DNA from: Pedobacter sp. PACM 27299
GTDB lineage: Bacteria; Bacteroidota; Bacteroidia; Sphingobacteriales; Sphingobacteriaceae
DNA length: 64,000 nt
NCBI RefSeq assembly: GCF_001412655.1
Contig: NZ_CP012996.1
Span: forward strand, 3,906,001-3,970,000
Direction: 5' to 3'
A program made the translations under genes and the position numbers. Below are positions 42,527 through 52,636 of the stretch, in pieces; the first letter of the stretch is position 1, and every line of letters starts with the position of its first letter. Under the pieces are notes generated by a model. It had not been told where the DNA came from, ran no database searches, and saw only the letters and a list, made by a program, of their open reading frames with translations.

Positions 42527-44221
42527 TTACCACATAGGATTTTGCATCCATTTTGTCTTAAACATTTCGTTTTGTGGGATAGGATACCAGTTCATTTTCT
42601 GCTGAAACACCCTTTGTTCCAGAATTTTCACGGAATAGGTAAAAGCAGTAGCAGTCTTGGTGATATCAATTCTTCTCAATGGAACATTGAAATAAGTTGT
42701 TCCTTTTTTCCAACGGCGAACATCCCATTGGCGATGTGTTTCAAAACCAAGCTCAGCATTGCGTTCTTTTTCAATCCGTTCCTGCGTCAGTTCTTCAGCT
42801 CTGAGCACTGGCATTCCTGATCGGCTACGAACTTGATTAATAGCAGCAAGTGCAGTTAAACCATAATTTTCCGGATCGGCAGTTGCGCCATAAGCATGAA
42901 ACATGGCTTCCCCATAATTTAGTAAGGTTTCTCCATATCGGAAATAACACCAGGCATGGTTAGAAGAAGTATTGTTCAGCAGGTCAATATTTTGATTGAT
43001 CCATTTAGACAGGTAATAACCTGTTTTACTGGCATTTTGCCTAGGCAAACCACTGCTTCCTCCAAAGAACGTTTCCACAGGAATGGATTTAAATAAGGAG
43101 CCATTTACTACTACAGTAGCAGCTAAACGCGGATCTCGATTCGCATAAGGGTTTGCTGCATGAACCGGATTGTCCCAGCTGAAAGCCTCAGCACCAATGA
43201 CCTGCCCAAGGGCATCTTTTTTAAGCACGTCAAAATTATCGACAAAGTTCTGACTTGGGCTAAGGCTATTCCCATTACTTCGATCAAAGGCGATTGGAAA
43301 ATTGTCAAATTCCAAACTGTTGAGGTTTCCATAACGACGTTCAAAGATGTATTCGGGAGATGTAGTATTACTCGATCCAAAAAGACTGGAATAGTTCCCT
43401 GCCAGACTATACTTGCGAAGTTTAATCACTTCATTTGCAGCAGCTGCTGCTGCTGACCAGGTACCGGTTGCACCAGCATCCTGATATAAAGGACTTGCAG
43501 CATAGAGCAAGGCCCGGGATTTTAAAGCGGCAATTGCTCCATAGGTCACACGTCCTTTTTCATACCATCCAAAGGGAGTCAAATCCTTAGGGATAATCGT
43601 TTCTGCCTGATCGCAAAGCTCAACGATATACTTCATGCACTGATCCAGAGAACCTCTCGGTACATTTTTCCAGGAATCTTCCTCTTCAAAAGCAAATACC
43701 ACAGGCAGAATTGGCACACCGCCATAGCGTTTTACCAATTCAAAATAGAAAAATGCCTTTAAAAACAAGATTTCTCCTTCCATGAATTTGAGGTTATTTT
43801 GTGCATTGATATAGGCTGTAAAATCGGTACCTATAGCACCATTCTTCAGGTATTCCAGATCAATCTTACCTTTATTCTGAAGGTATAAATTAGCCTGTCG
43901 GATTCCTCTGAAATTATTTGCCCAGACATTATCAGGATTGCTGAATGCATTCCAACCACCATAATTGAACATTTGTAGGCTTGAACTCTCATTCGTCATT
44001 TCTGCATTATCCGTTGCAGATTCCAGGTTAAGTTTATTGAATCCATCAGGTAAAAACCCATAAGTATTCCAAACCGCACCTTGTACTTTATCATAAGTAC
44101 CATAAAGTCTTGCTACAGAAATATCAGCTTCTATATTTTTCACATCCAGAAAGTCATCCTTACAGGAATAAAGTGTGCTTGCCAGCATACTCAACAGGAT
44201 TATATAATGTGTTATTTTCAT
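42527..44221 (-). CDS. SusD/RagB-family outer-membrane nutrient-binding lipoprotein
   Basis: This 564-residue lipoprotein has lipobox Leu-Tyr-Ser-Cys20. It has the SusD helical TPR-like pattern, with Gly-Ile-Arg-Gln-Ala-Asn-Leu-Tyr-Leu, Glu-Gly-Glu-Ile-Leu-Phe-Leu-Lys-Ala-Phe-Phe-Tyr-Phe-Glu-Leu and a C-terminal Glu-Arg-Asn-Ala-Glu-Leu-Gly-Phe-Glu. It binds glycans at the cell surface as the lid of the adjacent SusC transporter (44240-47080), which lies directly upstream in the operon. Confidence 0.94.
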   Translation of the reverse strand: MKITHYIILLSMLASTLYSCKDDFLDVKNIEADISVARLYGTYDKVQGAVWNTYGFLPDGFNKLNLESATDNAEMTNESSSLQMFNYGGWNAFSNPDNVWANNFRGIRQANLYLQNKGKIDLEYLKNGAIGTDFTAYINAQNNLKFMEGEILFLKAFFYFELVKRYGGVPILPVVFAFEEEDSWKNVPRGSLDQCMKYIVELCDQAETIIPKDLTPFGWYEKGRVTYGAIAALKSRALLYAASPLYQDAGATGTWSAAAAAANEVIKLRKYSLAGNYSSLFGSSNTTSPEYIFERRYGNLNSLEFDNFPIAFDRSNGNSLSPSQNFVDNFDVLKKDALGQVIGAEAFSWDNPVHAANPYANRDPRLAATVVVNGSLFKSIPVETFFGGSSGLPRQNASKTGYYLSKWINQNIDLLNNTSSNHAWCYFRYGETLLNYGEAMFHAYGATADPENYGLTALAAINQVRSRSGMPVLRAEELTQERIEKERNAELGFETHRQWDVRRWKKGTTYFNVPLRRIDITKTATAFTYSVKILEQRVFQQKMNWYPIPQNEMFKTKWMQNPMW

Positions 44222-44239
44222 CGTTACAATTTTTTTTGT

Positions 44240-47080
44240 TTAAAATTTAACTTTTAGTCCCAGGCTGAAGGAACGCATCAAAGGATAGCCCATAGAGAGG
44301 TTCTCTGCTTCCAAATGATCGATCTTATCCCAAGTGAATATATTGGTGCCATTCAGGAAAAGTCTAACCATCTCCATGTTTCTAATGATGCTACGCTTTG
44401 GAAAAGTATAGCCCAATTCCAGACTACGTAGTTTTAGGAAACTACCATCACGCATCCAGAAATCTGAACTTTGTGTATTGTTCAAACTATTCAGACTGGA
44501 AAGACGAGGACTTGTTGCCCCATTGGCGTTCTGTGGCGTCCAGCTATTTTCTGAAAATATAGTAATGTTATTGTTGTTAACGAAAGGCGTAGTATACGCC
44601 TGTGGTAAGATCACGGTACGATTGGTGACGGCCTGAAAAAATGCATCCAGATCAAAGCCTTTGTACCTAAAGCCAAAATTGAAACCCAATGTCAGTTCTG
44701 GAATATTACTGAAATTGATTGGCTTCTTATCATAATCATTGATGATGCCATTCCCATCCTGGTCTATATATTTCAGGTCTCCAGGTTTCACATTTGAATA
44801 ACCCGATTGAACGACCGTAGTTAATAACTTTCCATCAGCATCAAAGTCTGAAGTTTCATAATAACCATTTGAAACTAGTCCGCGATACTGACTGATGGCA
44901 TAACCTTTGCGATATAAGTAATCTTGTGGCTGCGTCGTTTCTGATATGCTGATGATTTTATTTCGGGCGAAGGACAACATTCCTTTTACATAATATTCAA
45001 ATGTTGGTGTCTGATTATTATAGGCTAAAACCGCTTCAAAGCCGCTGTTTTTCACCTCACCACTGTTCATATAGGGAAGGGAGAATCCAGTATAATCCGG
45101 AACATCGGCCTGATCAATCTGGATAATTCCGGTACGTTTCTCACTAAATAAATCCAGGTTCAAGCTGAACTTTTTGAACATTTGTAAGTCCACACCGATG
45201 TTGAAAATTTTCTTTACTTCCCAACTTGCCTTAGGATTGGCGAAGGGTCCTTCTGCAAAACCTTCGTACCACTTATTCTCATCCCCAAATAGGAATCCAC
45301 TCGAACTATTTACCCATTGTTGGTATAGGAAGCGGTAGTTTTCGTTAGTATTACCCGTTTTTCCATAAGAAACACGCAATTTCAAAAAATCTATGTCCTT
45401 GCTTTCTTTCAGAAAGTTTTCTTGAGAGGCGATCCAGCCCAAACCAAGTGCAGGGAATAAACCATAACGCTGACCCTCCGCAAAGTCGGCAGATCCTGTA
45501 TAACCTGCGGATAAGTCTACAATATATTTTGCGTCATAATCATAGGTCATATTTCCGGATATCCCTTGGTTACGTAAAGGGTAAACCATACCGTTATGAG
45601 AGTAATTTTGCTTTTTAGCCAGCAGTTTACCAGTGAATGTATGTTTACCGAAAGTACGGTTATAGTCGAACCAGGCCTGCAGTATAGTACGATACCAGTG
45701 ACTGGTCTCCCCATCGCTGATACTCTCTCCGATCACCCCTCTCTGCGAATAGGTAATCTTCCCACTTGCATCAAGTATAGGGTTATCGTTTGCATCCTTT
45801 CTGATTTCGTAAGAAGGTACCGTAAATGTTTTGGCATAATAACCTACATACTGATTACTGTAAGATACCGCACCGTTAAATCTTAGTCCTGGAGTGATGG
45901 CATCTAGCTTTTCTGCAAAACTAAAATTGGTTTGAATATTTCGGGTATGCGAACTCCAGATTCCATTCTGCTTGAGCAGTTGTACCGGGTTAAAATCATA
46001 GGCTGAGCCATTTCCCCAGGAGTTATTTGGGTTCTTTACCGGGAAGGCTGCAGCTGGAATCCTCATCATGTTATTGAAAAGACTAGTAGCCGTGAAACCT
46101 GCAGGGGTGTATTTATCTTCCGTAATTCCAGATATCGAAGCCTGCACAGATAAATTTTTACTCATCTGAAGGTCTAGATTTGCCCGAATATTCTCTCTTC
46201 TATATTGAGCATTTGTTCCAAAATCTTTATCAAGTTCCTTCGCATTTTTATACAGACCGGAAAAATCAGTGTGGTCCATAAACACAAAATACTTCGCTTT
46301 ACTATTGCCACCTTTAAAAGAAAGGTTGTAATTCTGGATGACTGAATTTTGTTTCAGCACCTCATCATACCAGTTTACATTAGGATGCAGAGGGTCATTG
46401 CCTGCTTTATACAATTCCGGATTTGGATATCTTACTGCGAGCCCATCATTGGTTAATGCCTGATTATAATAGCGTGTATAATCATAAGCATTCATCACCT
46501 TTGGAAGCTGAATTGCACGTTGTATCCCATAGCGGCCATTCACAATAATTTTATTTGGTCCTTCTTGTCCTCTTTTTGTTTTGAACATAATGACACCTGA
46601 GCCGCCTTCCATTCCATACATCGCCAATGCGACCGCATCTTTCAACAAAGTAACAGATTCAATTTCATAGGCTGAAAGAGAGGTAATTGCACCCATGTCT
46701 ACCTGAAACCCATCCAGATAAATGAGTACACTCCCTCCTCCCAGGTTCCAGCTGCTTTGTCCGCGGACATAAAAAGTAGGATTATCATAGCCCGGCTCTC
46801 CTGATCCTGTAATGATGGTTAGACCTGGAATTCTCCCTTGAAGTGTATTCAGTAAATTCCCGGAAGTCATTCTGGTCAACTCTTCTCCCGAAATCGTAAA
46901 CACCGAAGCGGTATTGCGCCAAGCCTTTTCTGTTCTTAATCCCAATTCAACAATGCCTTTGTTTAAGCCATCAGCAATAGAAGACGTTGTATCTGTAACG
47001 GTCTTTTTCTGTGCCTTTGCAAAAAACACCAGACAAGAAAATAGTATCCCCAGAAACAAGGTTATATATGGTTTTTTCAT
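44240..47080 (-). CDS. SusC/RagA-family TonB-linked transporter, short form
   Basis: The product has 946 residues with a signal peptide ending near Ala-Lys-Ala-Gln. It lacks both the STN and the carboxypeptidase-regulatory domains: the plug begins within about 40 residues of the signal (Gly-Asn-Leu-Leu-Asn-Thr-Leu-Gln-Gly-Arg-Ile-Pro-Gly-Leu). The plug shows Val-Leu-Ile-Tyr-Leu-Asp-Gly-Phe and Gly-Gly-Ser-Gly-Val-Ile-Met-Phe-Lys-Thr-Lys-Arg-Gly, and a C-terminal barrel ends in Lys-Phe. It imports oligosaccharides with its SusD partner downstream. Confidence 0.93.
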   Translation of the reverse strand: MKKPYITLFLGILFSCLVFFAKAQKKTVTDTTSSIADGLNKGIVELGLRTEKAWRNTASVFTISGEELTRMTSGNLLNTLQGRIPGLTIITGSGEPGYDNPTFYVRGQSSWNLGGGSVLIYLDGFQVDMGAITSLSAYEIESVTLLKDAVALAMYGMEGGSGVIMFKTKRGQEGPNKIIVNGRYGIQRAIQLPKVMNAYDYTRYYNQALTNDGLAVRYPNPELYKAGNDPLHPNVNWYDEVLKQNSVIQNYNLSFKGGNSKAKYFVFMDHTDFSGLYKNAKELDKDFGTNAQYRRENIRANLDLQMSKNLSVQASISGITEDKYTPAGFTATSLFNNMMRIPAAAFPVKNPNNSWGNGSAYDFNPVQLLKQNGIWSSHTRNIQTNFSFAEKLDAITPGLRFNGAVSYSNQYVGYYAKTFTVPSYEIRKDANDNPILDASGKITYSQRGVIGESISDGETSHWYRTILQAWFDYNRTFGKHTFTGKLLAKKQNYSHNGMVYPLRNQGISGNMTYDYDAKYIVDLSAGYTGSADFAEGQRYGLFPALGLGWIASQENFLKESKDIDFLKLRVSYGKTGNTNENYRFLYQQWVNSSSGFLFGDENKWYEGFAEGPFANPKASWEVKKIFNIGVDLQMFKKFSLNLDLFSEKRTGIIQIDQADVPDYTGFSLPYMNSGEVKNSGFEAVLAYNNQTPTFEYYVKGMLSFARNKIISISETTQPQDYLYRKGYAISQYRGLVSNGYYETSDFDADGKLLTTVVQSGYSNVKPGDLKYIDQDGNGIINDYDKKPINFSNIPELTLGFNFGFRYKGFDLDAFFQAVTNRTVILPQAYTTPFVNNNNITIFSENSWTPQNANGATSPRLSSLNSLNNTQSSDFWMRDGSFLKLRSLELGYTFPKRSIIRNMEMVRLFLNGTNIFTWDKIDHLEAENLSMGYPLMRSFSLGLKVKF

Positions 47081-47106
47081 TTTTCGTTATAGTTTATGTT
47101 TAAAGC

Positions 47107-48927
47107 CTACCATCCTGGATTCTGTCCAGCCCAGCCTGTACCCACTCCTCCAAGGTAATTTTTACTGACCTCCGTGTTGGAGAAAGGCAAATAATAATAC
47201 CTTTTAGGGAATACCCTTGGTATAAAAACACCTTGTTCCCAGGAACGAAGTAACGTTCCGTTGTTGCCTTTTTTTGCTGTAGTGACAATGCCATGAAGGG
47301 TTTGATTGAGTACTTCATTCGCTTTCAGCCATCGTAAAAGATCGTTATACCGGTGGTTCTCATAAGCAAGCTCAATTGTTCTTTCATTCTGAATGAATGC
47401 CCTAAACAACTCTGGGTTGCTTTCATGATTGTTAGGCATACCTGCTCTTGAACGTAGTACATTTACCGCTTCAAATGCTTTAGAATTTGGACCTTCGTAT
47501 TCACTGATGGCCTCCGCATAGTTTAACTGAAATTCCGCCAAACGAAATACCGGCCAGGTAAAATGATTTATGGACATATTATCTACACGGGGAACAAATT
47601 TGTAGGTTTCCAGCGCATATCCATTCGGGATATTATCTGTTCCAGAAATTCTTCCTTCCAGAAAACCGTCGCCAGCCTTATAGTAATCTAAAAAACCAGA
47701 TCTAGCGCTGTACCACATTCCATCATATGCAATAGTCTGATAAAATCTGGGATCCAGATTAAGCGCTTTGATGTCTTCAGGTAGGTTATCTCCTTTTGCA
47801 GGCAGCTTCCATTTTGTGCCATCCCGTTTTTCATACAGCTGCATAAATTCAATCGGCACATTCTGTTTGATTCCCCAGGACAGGTTCAAGAGCTTGGAGA
47901 ACATCCATTGCGTCCACCAATCCATCTCTAGCAGACTGCGTGGATTCACTAAAATCAATTCCTTATTTCCAGCTACATTCCAGACCGATTCATAATCACC
48001 AAGTGTAGCATAGGTTTCTCCGGTAGTTAATGGTTTTCCGGTATTAAGTAGCTCTACTCCTGCTGCTGGTGCATTGTTAATCACCTCCAATGCTGCATCT
48101 GCAGCTCTCTTCCAACGCTCTTTGCTATAGGATGGGTAGGCAAGAACCGAATCACGTGCATCTCCGAAACGGGCGCCAATAACTTCAGTCCTCATGTATT
48201 CCGGGGTATTGTACAGCGGACTCGCCGCATATAACAATACGCGAGATTTTAAGGCTAAAGCAGCTAAACGTGTTGCTTTTCCATAATCCACTGCCGAACG
48301 CGACAATGGCAATACTGCTGCAGCTTCATCACACCATTGTACAATCGTATTGACTACTCTTTCTACAGAATTTCGTGGTAGCAGCAGGTTTTCTTCTCCC
48401 AGGGCGTGATCCAGAATTGGAATTCCACCGTAATAGCGAAACAGTTCAAAATGTTGTAATGCGCGGCAGAATATAGCCTGAGCTTTAACATCTTTTTTCC
48501 AGTTGTCATCGGCATCCACCACCATATCTATGTTTTTCAATACAAGGTTAGCTTGTCTGATTCCTTTGTAATGGGAACCAAAACCACCCCAATCGGCATT
48601 TCCTGAAGGAGACATGTTACCTGTAATATAGGTGGACGTATTAATTGCTGTTCCTGCCCAGGTATCATTTATTCCGTGAATAATGTACAGTTGATCTGTG
48701 ATAGATTCGGGGCGGGAACCACTACTATTGCTGGGTGCATACGCTGTAATACATCTGTTGTACATTTGCGCTACAGCGTATTGTGCCTGATTTTTAGTGT
48801 GAAAAACTGTATCTACAGTTGCCACTCCCCCCTTTGGTTTTTCAAGAAAATCTTTGGTACAGCCAGGTGTAAGCATCATAAAGCAAATGCTTACAAAAAG
48901 GACTGACACTATTATTAGTCTTTTCAT
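47107..48927 (-). CDS. SusD/RagB-family outer-membrane nutrient-binding lipoprotein
   Basis: This is a 606-residue lipoprotein with lipobox Pro-Gly-Cys23. SusD features include Gly-Ile-Arg-Gln-Ala-Asn-Leu-Val-Leu, Ala-Ile-Phe-Cys-Arg-Ala-Leu-Gln-His-Phe-Glu-Leu-Phe and Asn-Glu-Arg-Thr-Ile-Glu-Leu-Ala-Tyr-Glu-Asn-His-Arg-Tyr. It pairs with the STN-type SusC encoded upstream. It differs from the second SusD, so the locus has two distinct SusCD complexes. Confidence 0.95.
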   Translation of the reverse strand: MKRLIIVSVLFVSICFMMLTPGCTKDFLEKPKGGVATVDTVFHTKNQAQYAVAQMYNRCITAYAPSNSSGSRPESITDQLYIIHGINDTWAGTAINTSTYITGNMSPSGNADWGGFGSHYKGIRQANLVLKNIDMVVDADDNWKKDVKAQAIFCRALQHFELFRYYGGIPILDHALGEENLLLPRNSVERVVNTIVQWCDEAAAVLPLSRSAVDYGKATRLAALALKSRVLLYAASPLYNTPEYMRTEVIGARFGDARDSVLAYPSYSKERWKRAADAALEVINNAPAAGVELLNTGKPLTTGETYATLGDYESVWNVAGNKELILVNPRSLLEMDWWTQWMFSKLLNLSWGIKQNVPIEFMQLYEKRDGTKWKLPAKGDNLPEDIKALNLDPRFYQTIAYDGMWYSARSGFLDYYKAGDGFLEGRISGTDNIPNGYALETYKFVPRVDNMSINHFTWPVFRLAEFQLNYAEAISEYEGPNSKAFEAVNVLRSRAGMPNNHESNPELFRAFIQNERTIELAYENHRYNDLLRWLKANEVLNQTLHGIVTTAKKGNNGTLLRSWEQGVFIPRVFPKRYYYLPFSNTEVSKNYLGGVGTGWAGQNPGW

Positions 48928-48946
48928 ATATCTCTGTCTTGATTCA

Positions 48947-51900
48947 TTAAAAATTAAAGCTTATCCCGAAATTATAAGTACGGGTAATTGGATATCCTAC
49001 ATACCCCAGATTCTCAGGATCTCCCCATATCAGGCTTGGTGCCCAGGTGTATAGGTTATTACCATTTGCATAAATTCTGGCGGATCTGATCCCCACCTTT
49101 TTAAGGAATTTTGGCTGCAGACTATAACCGATCTCCATATTTTTCAATCTTAGATACGAAGCATCTTTCAATAAAAATGTATTGTAAGAGGAAGCATGGG
49201 AATAGGCAGCTATTGGAAAGTCGATCTGATCGCCATTATTATACCGCTCTAATGTAAAGCGGTTTAGGTCAACTTCAGACATAGATTCTTTATTGTTAAA
49301 GTGCCGGTTATTGTTTACGTACTTCGCTACACCTGAAACACCTTGAAAAAGGATAGAGAAGTCAAACCCTTTATAATTAAAGCCCATAGCTACCCCATAA
49401 CTAAACTCCGGAATTGCTGTTTTTCCTGAACGCATATAGTCTTTGTCGTCGATTACTCCATCTTCATTGACATCAATCAAACGAACCTCTCCAGGTTGAA
49501 GCACCACTCCAGCATAGCCCAGGTCTTTTTGATATACTGGATTTCCCGCAGCATTAGTATATTCCTGACCACTTTTGTTCTTTGCTCTTATAGGTTTTCC
49601 AAGTACTGGATTTCCATTTCGGTCGATCTCATAAAGTGTGGCCCAGGAAGTGTAAAGTCCATCGGCTTGCAAATAGGAAGGCTGACCAACTGGTCTTCCT
49701 GTGGCCGATTGATATTCAAGGCCCTCCATAATCGCCTCATCCATAAATACAATCTTATTCTTATTGGTAGAGGCATTCGCCTTTACCCAGTAATTAACGT
49801 TGCGGAGATTGGATCTAAAATTGGCTTCAAGCTCATGTCCCCAGTTTTTAACTTCCCCTAAATTATATGGAGGTAAAGATGCCTGGACAATGTCTGGCAC
49901 GGTCTGTTTATAAGAAAGAATGTCTTTACGATGTTCATTATAATAATCGTAGGTAATAGATAACTTATCCTTAAAAAATCTGGTTTCTAAACCAATGTTC
50001 ATTTTTGTAGAGGTTTCCCAGGTGACATGCTGATTTCCAATACGGCCTTCTTCGGCGCCAGGTACCCAATTGCGGTCGTTGAGTGTTCCGAAAGTATAAC
50101 CTCCGGTATAATTCCAGGTATCAGGAAGGTATAGATAGCGGGCACCCCCGATATTATCATTACCTACCTTACCCAATGACCCCCGAAACTTCAAATAAGT
50201 CAGGTAGTCATTTTTAGGAAAAAAGCTTTCATTAGAAGCTACCCATCCCAAAGAATAAGCTGGTAAGAGTCCGAAGCGCATTCCTTCTGGAAAGTTCTCC
50301 GATCCGTTGTAACCTACATTGACCTCTCCCAAGTACCTGCTTTTATAGGCATAAGTGGCACGTCCAACAGCCCCAAGGTAACCGTGTGGCAACTTATTAG
50401 CCAAGTTAGGATCAAACTTCTTCTCTATGTTATAAAGTGCTAGCGCAGAAACCGCATGATCTCCGAAAGTGCGACTATAATTCAGGGAGAACTCTCCGTA
50501 AATCTTCCTCCATTTTCCATTGTACCAGTCAGAATAACGTTGCGGCGCCTGATCTTCCGCCGCCATCACCAATTTGGGATTCGAAATATCACCATTTTCT
50601 CCTGGCTTGATGATGTAATATCCAGGAGTATATCTACCACCGGTCATCGTAGAGAAGTAGCTATCGTAAGCCACCCTTGCATTTGCACTTAAGCCCTCGG
50701 TGATAAAGCCAAGTTTATGATTTAAACGAATGAGGGAATTCAGTGTACTTGAATTTGTTACCCGAAAATCTCTGGTGGAAATCTGATAGAGGGGATTATC
50801 GCCTATTTTAGGATTTGTATAAGGCATTACAAATTTCCCATCAATCATTCCAGGTGTAGTAAGAGGTGTGGTCCACATGACCCTTTGATTCCAGATCCAG
50901 TCTTCATCAACCAATCCAGTCTGCGTTTGAAACTGTGTACCAATATCTACTGAAACTCTGAAATCTTTATTCACATCAAAGTCCAGATTGGCACGAAGAT
51001 TAGAACGTCTATTGTTGTACTGGCTCTCCTCTGAGAAAGGCATGTAATCTGTTTTAAATAGACCACCCTGGTTAAGATGCCCTAAGGAGACAAAATATTT
51101 AACCCGCTCTGTACCGCCTCCAACATTCACATTGAACTGGCTTTGCATCGCCGATTTCTTAAAAAGCTGTTCCCTCCAATCTACATCCGGATGAAAATAG
51201 GGATCATAGTACGGATTTTTCTCTCCGTTGGCAAGCTTCGGGATTTTGGAGTTTTTATAATACAATAGCTCCTCTTCCGAATAATAGTTTGGTGCTTCTT
51301 TAATCCAATTGGCATCACGTTTCTTCATAAAATCGTCCCAGGTACTGATATCGGCATCTTTGGCATGATTAATCCAATACTGCTGGAAGCTTTTTTCATT
51401 CATCAAACTAGCGTACTCAAAGGAATTGACAAACTTGGGAAAGCGGTTCATTTGTACAACTGCCGTCTGTGCAGAAGCGTGGATCATGGGCTCCCCTTCT
51501 TTACCACGTTTAGTAACAATCAAGATTACACCATTGGCACCGCGTACACCATAAACGGCAGTGGCAGAGGCATCTTTCAACACGCTAATGGACTCAACTT
51601 CATTAGGATCAATATTGTCCCAACTATCACGAGCCACACCGTCGACCATTACCAAGGGGCTATTATTTCCTGTATAGGTTCCAATACCCCGGATAAATAA
51701 AGCGGATCCGTCTGCACCAGGCTTACCATTTCCCTGAATGGTAGTTAACCCGGATAAACGCCCTGCTAATGCATTACTCAGGTTTGCTACAGGAGACTGC
51801 ACCAGGTCTTTTCCAGAAACAGTGGAGATTGCACCTGTAACGGACTGTTTCTTTTGTTGTCCGTAACCAACAATGACTACTTCATCGGCATTATAAGCCT

Positions 51901-52510
51901 GATCTTCCATCACCACATTCAGTTCAGTACGGCTATTGATGACCACTTCCTTTTTGGTCTTTCCAACAAATGAAAAAATTAGGATCCCATCAGCGGGAAC
52001 ATTGATAAGGGAAAAGTTTCCGTTGACATCGGTAAAACGGCTTATCGTCATTCCTTTCACAGAAATGGAGACTCCAGACAGGGGCTCTCCTTTCTCGTCA
52101 GTTACCTTTCCTTTGATGTTAATCAGTCGAGAGGGTGAAAGCGGAGCTCTGCTTTTAATGACAATGGTTTCATTTTCGTTGAATATGAACTCAAACTTTC
52201 TTTGGTCAAAGCATCTTTTCAGCACTTCTTCCATAGACTCATTTTTCACATTCAATGTCACAGGTTTCAGCTGTTCTAATAGAGCCGCATCCACAATAAA
52301 ATTAAAACCCGTTTGTCGGGTCAATTTATAAAGCACACTTTTTATAGGAGTATCCCTGGTGGAGATGCTCACTTTTTGCGCAAAAGTAGCTGCAGAACTC
52401 TGTAGAATGGCAACTGTTAACAAAATAACAGTAAGTTTCATAGCGAGGATATATTTGTTCGGGCAGAGGTTATGCCTCCGGCATAACCATACCGAATATT
52501 TTTTATACAT
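48947..52510 (-). CDS. SusC/RagA-family TonB-linked transporter with STN domain
   Basis: The product has 1187 residues. The cytoplasmic-looking N-terminal tail of about 23 residues before the signal peptide (Met-Lys-Leu-Thr-Val-Ile) is typical of Pedobacter SusCs. An STN signalling domain (about 50-115), a CarboxypepD_reg domain (about 130-215), the plug with Val-Val-Ile-Val-Gly-Tyr-Gly-Gln-Gln-Lys-Lys and Ala-Val-Tyr-Gly-Val-Arg-Gly-Ala-Asn-Gly, and a barrel ending in Phe-Asn-Phe follow. The STN domain relays substrate import to the FecR anti-sigma protein encoded just upstream. Confidence 0.96.
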   Translation of the reverse strand: MYKKYSVWLCRRHNLCPNKYILAMKLTVILLTVAILQSSAATFAQKVSISTRDTPIKSVLYKLTRQTGFNFIVDAALLEQLKPVTLNVKNESMEEVLKRCFDQRKFEFIFNENETIVIKSRAPLSPSRLINIKGKVTDEKGEPLSGVSISVKGMTISRFTDVNGNFSLINVPADGILIFSFVGKTKKEVVINSRTELNVVMEDQAYNADEVVIVGYGQQKKQSVTGAISTVSGKDLVQSPVANLSNALAGRLSGLTTIQGNGKPGADGSALFIRGIGTYTGNNSPLVMVDGVARDSWDNIDPNEVESISVLKDASATAVYGVRGANGVILIVTKRGKEGEPMIHASAQTAVVQMNRFPKFVNSFEYASLMNEKSFQQYWINHAKDADISTWDDFMKKRDANWIKEAPNYYSEEELLYYKNSKIPKLANGEKNPYYDPYFHPDVDWREQLFKKSAMQSQFNVNVGGGTERVKYFVSLGHLNQGGLFKTDYMPFSEESQYNNRRSNLRANLDFDVNKDFRVSVDIGTQFQTQTGLVDEDWIWNQRVMWTTPLTTPGMIDGKFVMPYTNPKIGDNPLYQISTRDFRVTNSSTLNSLIRLNHKLGFITEGLSANARVAYDSYFSTMTGGRYTPGYYIIKPGENGDISNPKLVMAAEDQAPQRYSDWYNGKWRKIYGEFSLNYSRTFGDHAVSALALYNIEKKFDPNLANKLPHGYLGAVGRATYAYKSRYLGEVNVGYNGSENFPEGMRFGLLPAYSLGWVASNESFFPKNDYLTYLKFRGSLGKVGNDNIGGARYLYLPDTWNYTGGYTFGTLNDRNWVPGAEEGRIGNQHVTWETSTKMNIGLETRFFKDKLSITYDYYNEHRKDILSYKQTVPDIVQASLPPYNLGEVKNWGHELEANFRSNLRNVNYWVKANASTNKNKIVFMDEAIMEGLEYQSATGRPVGQPSYLQADGLYTSWATLYEIDRNGNPVLGKPIRAKNKSGQEYTNAAGNPVYQKDLGYAGVVLQPGEVRLIDVNEDGVIDDKDYMRSGKTAIPEFSYGVAMGFNYKGFDFSILFQGVSGVAKYVNNNRHFNNKESMSEVDLNRFTLERYNNGDQIDFPIAAYSHASSYNTFLLKDASYLRLKNMEIGYSLQPKFLKKVGIRSARIYANGNNLYTWAPSLIWGDPENLGYVGYPITRTYNFGISFNF

Positions 52511-52580
52511 TTGAACTGGATTAATAATTAGCTGTGTTAGGTTAAATTGTTATCCTTTGCAATTATCTGATAGTTGCTCG

Positions 52581-52608
52581 ATTCAGGGGTGCTTCAACAC
52601 TCCTGAAT
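52581..52608. promoter_or_regulatory. Hairpin between fecR and susC
   Basis: An 11-bp stem (52581-52591 with 52598-52608, one G-T pair) closes a 6-nt loop. In the minus direction it sits between the FecR stop and the SusC start and lacks a T-run there, so it could attenuate or protect the transcript rather than end it. In the plus direction a T-run follows. Confidence 0.45.
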
Positions 52609-52636
52609 TTTTTAAAAGAAAGGCTTATAGAAAATT

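Noticed and set aside
52581..52608. Hairpin between fecR and susC as a full terminator
   Set aside because: There is no T-run in the direction of transcription, so complete termination is doubtful; kept only as a possible attenuator.
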